From Takashimella koratensis (Eukaryota > Basidiomycota > Tremellomycetes > Trichosporonales > Tetragoniomycetaceae): a stretch of DNA of 64,000 nucleotides. Below the pieces are notes generated by a model. It saw only the letters and a program-made list of their open reading frames with translations. It did not search any database and was not told the origin of the DNA. A program made the translations under genes and the position numbers. Below are positions 1 through 12,189 of the stretch, piece after piece; the first letter of the stretch is position 1; each line of letters begins with the position of its first letter. Location of the stretch: contig BCKT01000002.1 in NCBI GenBank assembly GCA_003116875.1, positions 1,736,001-1,800,000 of the forward strand, in the 5' to 3' direction.

Positions 1-1095
1 TTTGTAGAAGTTGAGGCCCGAACAAAGAAACAAGACAAGTCATGTTATGCTATGCACAAATGATGATTTGAGGATTTGCGATGAAAGTGATTTTACTGAG
101 ACCTTTTCCGATCCCGATTGTCGGTTAGAATACTTCAGATTAACCTGATACCTTTCTCTCACCTTCCTGTTCTGTCTCTTCATGAGACTCTGTAAAGGAC
201 CAGCGGTCTTACCTTACTTACTTGAGATGTAGAAACACTTCAACTCTGCTTAAGATGTAGAAACACTTCAACCCTTGACAGTATACACCAAAAGCCAAGA
301 CTATGAGCTAAGACGTATGCAGAAAGTTGACGAGTCAGAACTACTTTGACCATTAACTCTGGCCTTGTTTGACACGCTCTTCAAGGTTCATAAGGAAAAC
401 ACGTTGGCAGACCCAAAGCCCACTGAGACAGCGGAGACAGAGGGTCCAGGGAGCTGGGATGCATGGGAGATGATAGACGTCCCTCGTCGAGCCGAAGTAG
501 CGCTGAGTACGAATGCAGTTGAAATGACCTGATGAGTCGGTCGACTGGCACAGAGTAAGGAACCTTTGTAGGCGTACAGGATGGAGCTCCGAGTTCAGTG
601 GACCCTGTGAACCCTCTGGTGCACTGCTACTGCCGCTGATCCTTTGCTCTATCTGTCAGCTTTGAACGATTGTCCTTATCCAAAACATTATCCTCCTTTT
701 TGTCACATTTCGCAATCCAAAACGCCTCGTTGGCTAGCGCTTAACCCTCCGTTCTCTCACCTTCTACTCTGAGCCGACAGCCGAGTCTCGCAGAAGACTG
801 GAAAAGGGCTTGTACCCGGGTCCTACGAGGCGACAGCTCACTCTCAGGTGCAGAGTCAAGCCCAAAGGAGAGCCAAAAGATTTTGTCAAGCCGGCGAGAG
901 AAGACAAGCGATCCTTTCTCGAACGTACACTCTCCTCGTTCAGGTTTTGCCTTGTGGGCGACTGTCGGCTGAGGGCTGACTCACCACTGAAATCCCCCAC
1001 GCTTCTCAAAAGCCTGAGCAACGTTCTTACCCTTCAACCTTTCCCCAACATTTCTACTCACAACCCGTCATACGCCGCTCCACGACATTGACAAG
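1..1095. other. Window edge and 5' region, diverged repeats
   Basis: I see no convincing gene here. Bases 1-170 resemble 2319-2525, as a diverged direct repeat about 2.3 kb apart. A 20-nt unit (AGATGTAGAAACACTTCAAC) occurs at 225-244 and again at 253-272. Short reading frames around 764-1091 have no codon bias or recognisable domains. Confidence 0.4.
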
Positions 1096-2080
1096 ATGAC
1101 CAATCCCTCATCCCACGACTCCGGTTCCTCACAGAGCCCCGAATCCTCCCCCTCCAGAGTTGGTCTCTCTCAGGATGTTCTCTCCCGCATCTCTCTCGCC
1201 TCACTCAAATCACCCGCCATCGTCTTTACCCTTACAAACATGAGGCAAACGGTGTACGATTTTACTCGAGAGAAGATACTTGGCGACAGACGATCGAGTC
1301 AGAAAAGACGATGTCGACATTCTGGGACTCGAAGACTTCCAATCTACCATCCAAGATTTGGTGAAAAAGAAAGACGAACCTCCGATGAACTGTCACCTGC
1401 AATCAGTCTTCGACGAACAAGCAAGCCAATTCCCACTTCGCCTGTCGAATGCTCGAAACCACAAAGTACTTCTTGAGTGCTGCTGCAATACTTCGGGCAT
1501 GTTGAAGCTTCTCGACAGCGCTACTCTACAGCTCGCCAACATCTGCACGTCACTATCTGAGCTTGACGAACATCGCTCGTCCCACCCCCAGTCTCAACCG
1601 TCTGTTTCGGACCTCGAACAGAAACTCATTGCTCAGCTGACGGTTCTTTACCTTACCGAGTTGACCCTTGACATCAGCTCGACCGACCTGGCGACCTTCA
1701 ACCTCGACGATGAGGTGCCGAGTTTTGCACCATGTTTCTTTTGCGGAATCGCTCTCCATCCCTCGAGCGTTCATCCTTCAAGCACTCTGTACATCTCGGG
1801 CAAAATGCAGCTCGTGAATGAAGTGTTACATTCAGACCCGCTTCGTCCCTGGGCCAAGGCGCTGTTTGACACTCTCACCACCGTTCATCAAGCCGACATG
1901 AATGGCGGTTCGGCTGCCGAGACGCCACCGGTTTTCCATTCGAACGAAGCTGGCGTCTTCAGGGTGGAACGAACGAAGATTCCCGAGCCCGAGAAAGAAG
2001 GGAGCTGGGTGTCACGCGACACAATCAGCGTACTCCGCGAAATGGAGAAAACGGTGGGAGTTTCCACGGCTCAGCCGTGA
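1096..2080 (+). CDS. Hypothetical protein, possibly frameshifted
   Basis: I do not recognise this protein. A reading frame opens with MTNPSSHDSGSS at 1096 and runs to 1476. The downstream part, which looks better conserved (ATDDRVRKDDVDILGLEDF onward to the TGA at 2080), lies in a different frame that opens only near 1243. The switch falls around 1278-1282, where REKIL of the first frame would read on into ATDDRV with a one-base change. No good 45-80 nt intron bridges the two. The gene may therefore be a frameshifted pseudogene, carry a sequence error, or start at an exon I missed. The C-terminal part has a CxxC (CFFC) and a helical-looking Leu-rich stretch. It sits between diverged direct repeats, so it may belong to a tandem family extending left of the window. 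Confidence 0.4.
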
Positions 2081-2318
2081 CGACCTGCGTGCGACGCAGA
2101 ACGGACGTTCCTTCGATGACGGGACGGCAGGCCGAGTACTGAGGCGAACGATCGATGATGGTGGACCTGTTGGATTTTGTGGTATTGATATTGAGATGGA
2201 GCAGAAGGGAAAGATCAAGAAGCGTTGACTGAGGCAATTTTGAACTTGTCGTGAGTTGCAACGTTCACACCTTCTCTCGCCACACAGAGCTGAAAGCTGA
2301 TAATCAATGACATGATGA

Positions 2319-2525
2319 TTTGTAGAAATCGGAACCGAGACAAAAGAAAAGATACGAGGAGCCATGCTATGCACAGATGATGGTTTTGAAGATTTCACTG
2401 TGAAACTGAATTTACCCAGCTTTTCCTCAACTTGTGTTCGTCACTACTCCTCTCCAACCACCGTTTTTTCGTAACACTATAAAGGGTTTCTCGAGACAAG
2501 ACTACTTCAGATTGACATGATTGAC
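2319..2525. repeat. Diverged direct repeat of the window start
   Basis: This stretch (TTTGTAGAAATCGG..., GCTATGCACAGATGATGG, ACTTCAGATTGACATGATTG) matches bases 1-170 in order, with substitutions and small gaps. It lies just downstream of the gene ending at 2080. The simplest reading is an old tandem duplication with a related gene left of the window. Confidence 0.55.
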
Positions 2526-2580
2526 TTTCCCAACCTCCTTCTCTCCTCTTAGCCTATCGCATTTGTTGGTTTTCCGCGAG

Positions 2581-5500
2581 TTACGCCGCCGCGCTCTTTT
2601 GAGCGAGGATATCCATGACCTGTTTAAGGAGACCCAAGTGTGGCGCCCACTGTACCTCTCCCTGCGCTGTCAAGTTGGCGATAACCTTTGCGATCGTCGT
2701 CTGGACAAAACCGACGACGCGGGGGAAGTATCCTCCCGCGGTAGCTGGGTCGCGAGGGTCGAGCAAAGCGGCGACACGTCGTTCCCATGCAGCGCACATC
2801 ATGAACATGTTATCCCCCGGTGCGAGGTCCTGGAGCGCGAGTGCCAGCTGAGAAAAAAGAGGTTAGATGACATGACGGTGTGGACGAGGACAGACTTTAC
2901 TTACACGATGGAGAAGTGTCAAAAGCACTGCAGCCGACAACGGGCTCTTCAACCCAAGTTGAGTAGGGAGTACCATATCCGACCTATTCCAGAACTCATT
3001 GACGAGTTGCGCGGTCGCCCCGACCTGTTGGCTCGAGAGAGCGTTGACAAAAGTATCGTCGAGCGTGATTGACGGTGCCGGTAATTGCTGCTGTTGCTGT
3101 TGCGGCTGAGGCTGAAGCGGGAGTTGTGGAGGGATTTGAGGTTGAGGCTGGGGTTGAGGTGGAGATTGGACTTGTAGATGTTGAGGGATTGACTGGGGTT
3201 GAGGTGGAGGAGGCTGCGAGTGTTGGAATGGGATGGGGGCCGGCGCCATTGGCTGTTGCTGGTGCGGGTGGTAATTCTGACCGTGCGAGGTCTCACCCGC
3301 CCCTTGCCCTCTCTCCGCCCTGTCCGCTCCCTCCGCCTGAATCCTCACCTGCTCCTGCAATCCCTTAACAACCTTCTTTACCTCTTCCAACCCGTCTTTC
3401 AGCCCCTTCACCCCCCTTCCGACTTCCTCAATCTGCTCATTCCTCTCGACCGCTCCCTCCTTCCTTAACTGAAGCATCTCCGACCTGACATCCGCCACCA
3501 ACGTATCGAACACCCTATTCGAAGTCTGAGTGAGCGTGGAGTGCGCGGCGTCCGTCAGGGCAGGTACGACGACCCTTGGCAAGGCGGGAGTTACGACTCG
3601 GTCGAGTTCACGAGAGACGACCGAGGACAGAGCGTCGTGGATTGCAGTAGAGGAGAGATGTGACGCAATTGACGCTCGAATCTCAGATTGCACTGACGCC
3701 GCAATGGCGGGGTACAAGGACCGAGAGAGCTCTTGCTGGATCATAGACGGAAGAGTGGATTGGAGCTTCTTGCCCACTGCAGCGGAAACGGCCGTGGCGA
3801 GATCGTCGCGCGTTCCCAGGGTCGAAACTTCTTTCGCAACTGTCGTACGGATCTGGTTGACGAGTCGGTCTTCAGTCTTCTTCAGCGCTTTCGCGAGGTC
3901 GTCGCTGCTGACGTAGGCAGGAAGGGTGTCAGGGGCCGTCGAAGCCACGGGGGCAGGGGCGGGTACGGGCGCGGCTGCGGGTACAGACGGGGCAGTGGGA
4001 GCTGGCGAAGGGGTGACGTCGGGTAACTCGACCTTGACCCTGGCGGGGGAGACGACACTGGGCGATGCGCTGCCTTTAGACTTGGTGTTGGACTTGGTCC
4101 CCTTGACCCCGTTCTTCTCGGTAATCTTGGCCGCGACGACAGGTTTCACGTCCGCTTCGGCGCCGTTCGCAGTCACTGGTGCGGTCGGCGAAGGAACCGC
4201 TGGAGGTGTCCCGGGCGCGGGAGTCGCGCCCGCCGCAGCCGACAATGCAGGAACTGGCGGCTGGGTAGGCCTACCCAATAACGCCGGCGCCGGCAGCAAC
4301 GGAGGCGCACTCAACAATGCGCTCAGGTCAATGGAAACATCGTTCAACCCCGTCGGCGAGGCGTAGAAGATGTCCGAGTCGACTCGAGCCGATGAAGGCG
4401 AGGTAACAAACGACACCACTGGCTCGAGCGGGAACTCTGCGTACCTGTCGAAAGCGAGGACTTCTGGCTGCTGCTGTGGCTGAGGTTTACCCGGCGCTGC
4501 GGCGATTCGGATCGGCGGGACACCCTTGAGCGCGTACCTGAGTGCGAACGCACTGGCTCGAGCATACGGCATGACCCAGAGGATACACCTCGATGCGTCG
4601 TATTCGATATTCGCGAAATGAGTGCCCTCGGGCGCAGGCGGGGAAGCAGTGGGCGGTGCCTCGAGCTTGAAAGTGGAGAGAACGCAGACCTCGACGGTGA
4701 TCTGCGTTAGCTCGAGGAAAGTGTCGTTTGCCCTCCCAACCAGGATGTCGGATTCGCACATTCGCACTGAGGAGAGTGGGAGCTTGGGCGCGGTCGTCGG
4801 GAGTTGACGATGCCACACCCTCGCGGAAGTAGCGACCGAGTAGAGTGAGAACGTGCCTGATGGCGAGAGGAGACCGATCGCCTGGTGTGTGGACGTCAGG
4901 GCAAAGTCGAGGACAGGGCCAGAGGTCGTGAGGATCCGGTTGGAGCTGAAGACTTCACGAGCATCGACAACCGGCCGATCTTCCCAGTTCGCTGGACGGA
5001 CAATAACGACGCCCTCGGTCCCGCCGAGAACGAGGTGGTCGGGGTTAGACGAACCAGCGCCCCGGATGAATTCAACCCGGTTGACTTGTCCGACAATTCC
5101 GGACTCACCCTGGATCGGCGCGGACGCGGGGCCAGATGCCGAGGCAGGGACGACGTGTAGGGTGAGATGGATCGGGGGATCGTCTCGATCCCAGCTGACG
5201 GGGATACGGTACACGCAGACGCTCCCGTCGCCGGTAACTACCGCAAGCGAGGTCTGTGTCGTCGCGAGGTCGATCACCGGCCCAGTCGCCGTGGCTGGAA
5301 GATGGATAACGGCGCGGGAAGCAGAAACTCGGTCGAGCAGCCTGATTCGGCCTTTACTGAGGACATACGCGAGCCATCCTGTGGTTACGCCAAGTGTACG
5401 CCCGCGCGAGTGCCCAATAGACTCTGTCTTCATCTTGGTGACAGGAGTGATTCGGACGGTCCCGGGAGAATTCATGAGCGCGTCGAGGTTGGGCTGGGAC

Positions 5501-6896
5501 AGGTCGATGACGGTGTGCTGGGAGAGCGTTTTAGGACCTTGGCCCTCGCCCTTGACACGGTTGACGTCGAAGACGGCGGTGAGGTCACGGGTGGCGGTAG
5601 TTTCGCGCGGGGCAGCTGTGTCGCATGGGGCGCCCGTGCCGATGCGGGAGGAGTCTGAGTCGGGTGCGGGGGACTGGTTGGCTGCAGTGGTAGCCGAAAC
5701 AGTAGCAATAGTCGCAGCTGGAGCAGTAGGGGCAAGCAGAGCAGCCGAGCTCGTGGTGGACGCTGCAACCGGTGCAGCGGGCGCATTTGAAAGCGCAGAC
5801 GGTGCCGGTGACTGCGGCTTCTTCGTCTTGGCCGGGGCCGTAGGGAACGCATCGAACGGCGAGACAAAATCAAACATGGATTTTGGTTTCTTCTCCTCCA
5901 CCTCCTTCACAACGGATGCTGGAGCCTCGGGCTTGGTAGCTGGTGGGGCTGCAGATGCCGAGACTGGGGGGGACGGCGCCGGTGGTTGGATGGGCGGGGG
6001 GTGGACAGGAGGAGAGTGAACGGGTGGGGACTCGATCGGAGGAGGGCCAGTCGGGTGGTTGATCACCGGTGCGACGGGATGAGCGGGTCCTGTGGGACTA
6101 TGAACATGTCAGTAGCTGTCACCTAGATCAAATAGATAGGGATCACGAGGTTGCTCGAAGTCACTTACGATCGGAGAGCGGCGAGGAGGTTGGCGCTGTG
6201 TTTCTCCGCGGGTGAGGATGCGCCGCTGGACGGACGAGCCTCTGGTGTGGCCGCGCCTGGTGCGACAGGTCCTGGTCCGCCGAGGGAGAGCATTCCAAGT
6301 AGCTTTGCCTTGTGTTCTCCAGTACCTGCTGGGCTCCCTGCGGGCGGAGACGCAGCGGAGACCGCGGACGCCGAAGCCGCAGTCGCCATGGGTGTGAGCG
6401 GGAGTGACGACGGCTGTTGCAAGGGAAGAGAAGCGAATGGCGAAGCTGCCGGGGGTGCTTGCATGGAGGGGATGGAAGGGATGGAGGAAGGGAGCGGTGG
6501 CGAGGCGATCGTCTTGAATAGGTCGTCCAGTGAGAGCTGCTGTAACGACGGCGGAGGAGGCGTGGGGCTCGGTTCTCGTGGAGAAGAAGGGGCGAGCTGG
6601 CTCTGACTCAGCGGGTGAGGATAGGGATGTGGGTGGAGTGAAGAGGTGGTCGGGTGTGGAGGAGGGGAAGGGGAAGCCGAGGTTCCCTGTGAAGAGGAGG
6701 AAAAGGGCACAGGTGATGGAGTCTGCGCCGGTGACGTCCCAGCGGCGTGAGGTGTGTGACCCGGGTGAGACTGGGTAGAGTTAGAGTTGGAGTTGGAAGT
6801 AGCGTCGGGAAGGGGGTGAGAGGGTGTGGAAGAAGAAGAGGATGAGGTTGTTGCTGATTTCAGCATCGCGAGGAGTCGGTTGGGCCCATCCATCAT
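2581..6896 (-). CDS. EDC4: EDC4/Ge-1-like enhancer of mRNA decapping
   Basis: Three exons (6896-6169, 6097-2905, 2847-2581) give about 1395 aa. Introns of 71 and 57 nt have clean GTAAGT donors, with phases 2 and 0. Order: a Ser/Pro-rich N-terminus starting MMDGPNRLLAMLKSA (residues 1-240), a Pro/Ala-rich linker, then a WD40-like segment from about residue 430 (TVIDLSQPNLDALMNSPG, GHSRGRTLGVTTGWLAYVLS). A further low-complexity region and an amphipathic helical region (about 970-1180) follow, then a Gln/Pro-rich stretch and the helical C-terminal domain (ALSSQQVGATAQLVNEFW through ending DILAQKSAA). This matches Ge-1/EDC4 of metazoa and S. pombe Pdc1, a P-body scaffold linking decapping enzyme and activators in the cytoplasm. 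The last exon completes the C-terminal helical domain that binds P-body partners. Function is by family resemblance. Confidence 0.85.
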
Positions 6897-8147
6897 GCGA
6901 GCGGGGTGGGTGGGAGCGTGCTGGGAGCGAGGAGGAGAAGGGGATGATGAGCGGGGTCGGGGGTTGATTGTACGTTTTTGTACGATTTTTGAGAAAAGAG
7001 TGAGCGGCGGGAGTCGGGAGTCGGGAGTCGGGAGTCGGGGTGAGCGGCGAGCGGCGAGCGGCGAGCTGACTGTGAAGCTGAGCGGCGGGCCGGGGGAGAG
7101 GAGGGAGATGGTTGAAGAGGGTAAAGAGAGGGTAGAGAGGGTAGAGCAGACAATAGGCGAAAGGAAGGTGAGAGGCGGTGAGGGCGAGGGCGTGGGCGTG
7201 GGATGGATGCCAATCAGTCCGTCAAGGTAGAGGGAGAAGGCGCAACACGAGGCCGTCGCTAGGCAAGTCGGGTGACCGGTCCACCTGTAGACCTGTAGAG
7301 GAAAGTGAGAGAGAGAGAGAAGGAGCCAGTGGCGTAGAGCACACCGGAGGTGGAAGTGAAGAGGGAGATGAGGTTGAGGAAGAATCAGGACCAGAAGGGA
7401 AGAAAAAAAAAGTAGGTCGATGGGGTGGAATTAATTGGACGAGAAATAACCGAGTGAAAGCGTCATGCTCATCGTCAGATGGAGGACATGCTGCGTTGTG
7501 ACGGTAGCAATGGCGATGACGGCGACGGTGACGATGATGATGACTAGACGTCGAGCATGCAACGGGCTAGCTGGGCGGGAAAGGGCTCCGCGGTTTGTTA
7601 AGCATATACGGTAACCAGTTGTACATCAGTATAGCTTATTCCGCGTTTACAGAGAGCTCTTTCCCTTCAACTCAAAAGCACCCGGCCGCCCCTGTACCGC
7701 TCCAGCTCCTCCAACATTTAGTCATGCCGGCGCAGGTTTTGTGAACTGGTTGTTGAGCCAGGTATAGAAAGGAGACCCATTATACATCCACTATCACTTC
7801 CTCCACTTTGACCAAATGTCTTTTGGCCTACCTCCGCTTCAACACTTGTCCTTCTCCCCTCCTCATCTCCCTACTCGGTCTAATTAAGCAAGATTTATAA
7901 GTGTAGACGGCTGCAAAGTCCGACAGACAGGACACGACATGGGACGAAACATGGAAGAGAAAGATAGGCGGCGAGGCGTGGACCTCGAGTTACGCCATGG
8001 GCGTCCTCGTCGGACATGAGGGAGGTGATGGAGAGGATAGGTAGGGTTGGTTTGGGATACAGGTGAGCCAGTGACTCCGGGGCAAGAGGAAGAGGTGACG
8101 AGAGGGAGAAGGGAAGGGAAGAGTTTAGTCGAGAAGTGATAATAGGT
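6897..8147. other. Intergenic region, EDC4 promoter side
   Basis: No gene recognised in about 1.25 kb. It begins with purine-rich, repetitive DNA 5' of EDC4 (short GGGAGTC and GAGCGGC runs at 7010-7070). At about 7890-8147 it holds the 3' flank of the SUR7/PalI-type gene. Confidence 0.45.
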
Positions 8148-9146
8148 TTAGTACTGCTCATTGTCAGCGACACTTTCTCATCACTTATCCATTGCTTTAA
8201 CTCACCTTCTCGCCAGCCATCCTACCCCTTCCGCACGCTCCGCAGATACTCGTGCACATGCTGAGGAAGAGCGCGACGACCGCACCCACGGTCAACCAGT
8301 TGGCGTTACCCAAAGTCGCCTGGAAGCCGGCATCGTCGATTCGGGAACGGAGAATGTTCCAGAGGACCATATCGATGACGAAGACGACGAGAGCGACAAA
8401 GGCACCGAGGATAGTGAATACCGACATGCAGATGGTAGCGAATCGGGAAGCGGCAGAGACACCCAGGAGACCGAAGAGGAAGCCGAGGAAACCGAGGAAA
8501 CCGGCGATTGGGTGGAGGATCATGGTGTAGGTCAGGTTGTGGAGGACGGTCGAGTTGAGGTTGACGCTGCTGTGGGTAGGTTAGCGTCGGGTCGAGGGTA
8601 AGGGAAAGTGGGTCGAGACGGAGAGGGGCAGTGTAGAGGGAATATTGTGCTGCGCTGCCAACGACCCAGAGTAAGAGGGAAGAGTGTAGATGGGTGGTAG
8701 ACAGACCAAGGCAATAGCCAAGACCATTTACTCGCTTCGCTCGCACTCACGTTGCACTCGCAAGGGTCAAGTCGTACCCGACATTCTTTGCGGAACACGC
8801 TCCGCCAACGATACACTCGCCAAGGACACCAAAGACGGTAGTGGATCCGTTAGCGGTGGCGGAGAGGAAGTTGATCTTGTCCCATGCGGGTGGGGAGATG
8901 GAGACGAAGAGGAGGAGGACCCAGCCTGGTGGAGTCAGCGATTGCGTGAGAGGTGGGAAGAGAAGTGAGATGGAAGAGTTAAAGGAGGTGCGTCGTCCGC
9001 ATGTGAGGTACGCCGACGCAAAGGAAGGGAAGGGGAGATGAGATAGGGAGGGGCGCAAAGTGATTGCGTGGGGTACAGCCCAGCTTGGTATGCTGAAACT
9101 CACCTGCAAAGGCGAAGAAGAGACTCGGGAATGCGGCAGACACCAT
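8148..9146 (-). CDS. SUR7/PalI-type four-TM membrane protein
   Basis: Exons 9146-9104, 8925-8751, 8569-8206 and a tiny last exon 8153-8148 give about 195 aa. Four hydrophobic segments are visible: an N-terminal one split by intron 1 (FPSLFFAFAGWVLLLF), one near HPIAGFLGFLGFLFGLLG, one near ICMSVFTILGAFVALVVF, and one near WLTVGAVVALFLSMCTS. An extracytosolic loop between TM1 and TM2 contains two Cys (GECIVGGACS). This topology fits the SUR7/PalI (Rim9) family, fungal plasma-membrane proteins linked to eisosomes or pH sensing. Which branch it belongs to cannot be decided here. An in-frame ATG at 9341 could extend the N-terminus, but 9146 puts TM1 at the N-terminus as the family usually has it. 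The last exon (one Tyr codon plus stop) is the least certain part. Confidence 0.75.
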
Positions 9147-11065
9147 TGTACTCGTGATCGTGGTCTGTGCTGGAGTTGTGCTAGTGGTGGTGCGCTGAGT
9201 GGTGGCGACGGCGTCTGAGTAGGTGGTGGTCAGGACCGCAATACAGCGAGTGATATGTACAGTGAAGAGAAGGATGTGGGATGTATGCGAATGAATGTGT
9301 GAAGAAAAAGATGGGATGGTGGGATGGTGAGAGGGATGCACGATCTAGGCCAAGGCGGCCAAGAGGGACAAGGGCAGGTAGGGCAGAGCACGTCAGGGAT
9401 TCCCGTGTGACGCTGTAGGTGGAGAGGGTGGGGTGGGAGGTGGCTGTGGGTGTGTGGGATATGGATCTAGTTTCGGTGAGGTCCGTCACCCACTTCCTAA
9501 CTCACCAGACGGTTTTAGTATGGACAAGGAGTGGGTGTATTATAGAGTGAGACAGTGAAGAGGGAGTTGTAAAGTCAAGACGAGTGAAGAATTGACAGTG
9601 AGTAGCAGGGAGGGGGTGATCGTGTACTGTACTACTTCAAGTACTGTACTCGATGACACCGCCAGTCGAGTACTCTCAGTGACGAAAGATCTTTGCCCTA
9701 CCCTCGTCTCATCCCTCCCTCTCTGTCTGCTCGCTCCGTACTCGCGGCTGCTTGTAGGTGGGTGCACACGCTGTACCGGTATTCTACTGTATATGGTAAG
9801 AGCAGGGTCCCCCCCTCAGGCCCGATGCTGCCCAGATTAAGGAAATTTTCTAGTCTGACAATTACTCCTCGGCTCTTTCTCTGTGGAAAGTCAACCCAAG
9901 AAAAAAGTTCCTAATCCGGATATACGTCATACCTATTCCTCCACCCCACGGCGTATGCCGGCATCTCCCCGTTGCGTTCGCCGACAGCCAACCACCACCA
10001 CCAGGTCAAGACGTTCGTCCATACTACCAGAAACAGATGGATGAAACTATATGAATAGGGGTACAGTAGTTGTATCCACCATGACCCAAATCAAGACCGA
10101 AATAAGCAAGCCAAACGCGGGGGAGGCGTTTGGGCTGAAGCCTCACCTCAAAGAAGACTGGAACACTGCTACCATGGTAGATCGCATATGATGGCTCAAG
10201 CCAGGCTGTTCTACTGCAGCAAGAAAGAGAACCTAGCTCCACCGGTCGATCCGGAGACACCATGGCGTAAGGCGTAGGGCCTGGCTTCGGTCCCATCCAT
10301 CTACCACCCACTATTTCCGATCCACCCTAGTTGTTGCATTGACGTCAACACCCAACAAAACGTAGGCACCCGGTTAATCATCCTCCTTAATCCCGTCCAC
10401 TTGCGCTACAACACTACAGCATGAGCCAAAGTACAATGCTGTGACGGTTTTCGCAACAGTAACCCTTTCCGCAACATTTGCACCGTAGAGGCCACTTTTT
10501 TTGCTTCCGTGCGTGGCTCAAAATGCTCTCTACGGTGAGAAAGTTGCGGAAAGGGTTACTGTTGCGAAAACCGTCACAGCATTGTACCCATCCAAGATCT
10601 CTCATCCACACGTGACTCAGGAGTCGCGCGTACGAGCGATATCAGTACACCTGAACCGAGTTGGGGAGAAGGTTGCATCTCGTGTGCAGTGGGGTATATA
10701 CGGAGGAGGAATTGGATCAAGTATCTGGATCTTGCGGATTTAAGAGTAAAGGGGAGATGAGAAATGAGAAATGAGGAGGGAAGAAATGAGGAATGAAAAT
10801 AGAGGGACCAAGTACGAGTAGACGAATAAACGAGTTCAGACCAACGAAACGAAGAAAAATTGACAAGAAGAACAAATCAGAGCAGAGCGAGCGAGGAGGA
10901 GCGAGGAGCGCAATAGTCGAAGAGAAGGCGAGATTAGGTGTCGGTAGAGTCGATGGATAAAGGTAAGGGTATGTGGGTCAAGTTGAAGAGTCGGTATGGG
11001 GATGATTCTCGATTTTAATGTTTTTTGAATCTCGAGCATCGAAGTGAACGGAGGAGCCCAAGGAC
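9147..11065. other. Intergenic region with an inverted repeat
   Basis: Nearly 2 kb without a supportable gene. Reading frames at 9540-9914 and 10024-10311 are short and featureless. The striking object is the near-perfect inverted repeat at 10431-10587, listed separately. The stretch at 10740-10800 is purine-rich with a repeated GAGGAATGA/GAGAAATGA motif. Confidence 0.5.
10431..10587. repeat. Long inverted repeat (hairpin or MITE-like)
   Basis: The left arm 10431-10475 and right arm 10543-10587 are exact reverse complements over 45 nt, beginning GTACAATGCTGTGACGG. Pairing continues with a few mismatches to 10490/10528, and the loop holds a further GCCAC/GTGGC pair. The element is 157 nt, has no coding potential, and would form a very stable hairpin. 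It could be a MITE-like transposon remnant or a structured RNA. No target-site duplication is obvious. Confidence 0.85.
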
Positions 11066-12107
11066 TTATCCACCTTTGGACGGCTTGACGTTTTGCGACA
11101 ACCACTGAAGACCCTCAAATAGACCCTCGCCCGTCGTCGCGCAGCTAAAAAAATAGTGTCAGTCACACATCCCAGCCCAAAGATCCAGTTGAGCAAGAGC
11201 AAAAGAAAGGGAAAAAAACGCTTCACTTACCTCGGGTGGACGTACCACGACCTATCCCGCATCTTGTGCAGGCCGAGTTTCTCCGTCACCTCTGCTGGGG
11301 ACATAGCTGCGACCTGTCAGCCCGAGTTCAAGTAACTCGATAGAGTCGAGTCACGCAAGTTTACAACCCCGCCCTCCGTACGCAGCAGCACCGCGACAAA
11401 GTTGGCCACTTGCTGCTCCGTGCTCTCCACCGCCATGCAGAGGAAGAAGAGCATCGCTCTCTTTCGCCTACTCGTAGCCTCCTTCTCAGGACTAGCTTGC
11501 AGAGCAAAGCCGCTGCCCCTTTTGCTCTTCTCGGCTGGCTAATTCCTTACTATCCAACTCCACAGCAACGCCCCTTGACCAATCCGCTTGCACCGCTCGC
11601 TGCGCTCGCAACTCACCTCCTGGCAAATCCTGTTTGTTCGCAAACACCATCAACAGACAATCCTTCATTTCCCTGTCTGCGAGAATCCTCTCCAGTTCAA
11701 GCCTGGCTTCTTCGATACGCTGTCTGTCGGCCGAATCGATGACGAAGATGAGACCCTGGTGATTTGGGATCAGTGTCAGTGAAGCAGAGCTGGCGATGAT
11801 CTAGACGCGTTTTGTTTCAACTCACCTGCGTGCCGGTGTAGTAGTGCCTCCAAAGAGGTCGGATCTTGTCTTGCCCTCCGACATCCTGCGCGCGTCAGCT
11901 CTTTCCCGATTGTGTTGTCATAGCTCCAGTCCCCTCTCTCCTTGCAGATCGCAATCTGTCTTTGCCAGCTTGCCAATGCCCCTTCACCGGAGCACCGTCA
12001 TGGAAGCATCAGATTGACGCCGGAACAACCCCAGTCCTCGACAACCGCCCCCACGGCCTCCCATTACGTCCTTCCTCCATCGGTCGAGGGCTCACCGACA
12101 CCCGGCA

Positions 12108-12189
<82 letters not shown>

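Noticed and set aside
4853..6019. 388-codon plus-strand frame
   Set aside because: It is antisense to the EDC4 exon 6097-2905, which has family motifs and correct introns. The long shadow arises from codon bias.
9540..10311. Short frames of 70-95 codons on both strands
   Set aside because: No conserved motif, no splice partners and composition like the surrounding intergenic DNA.
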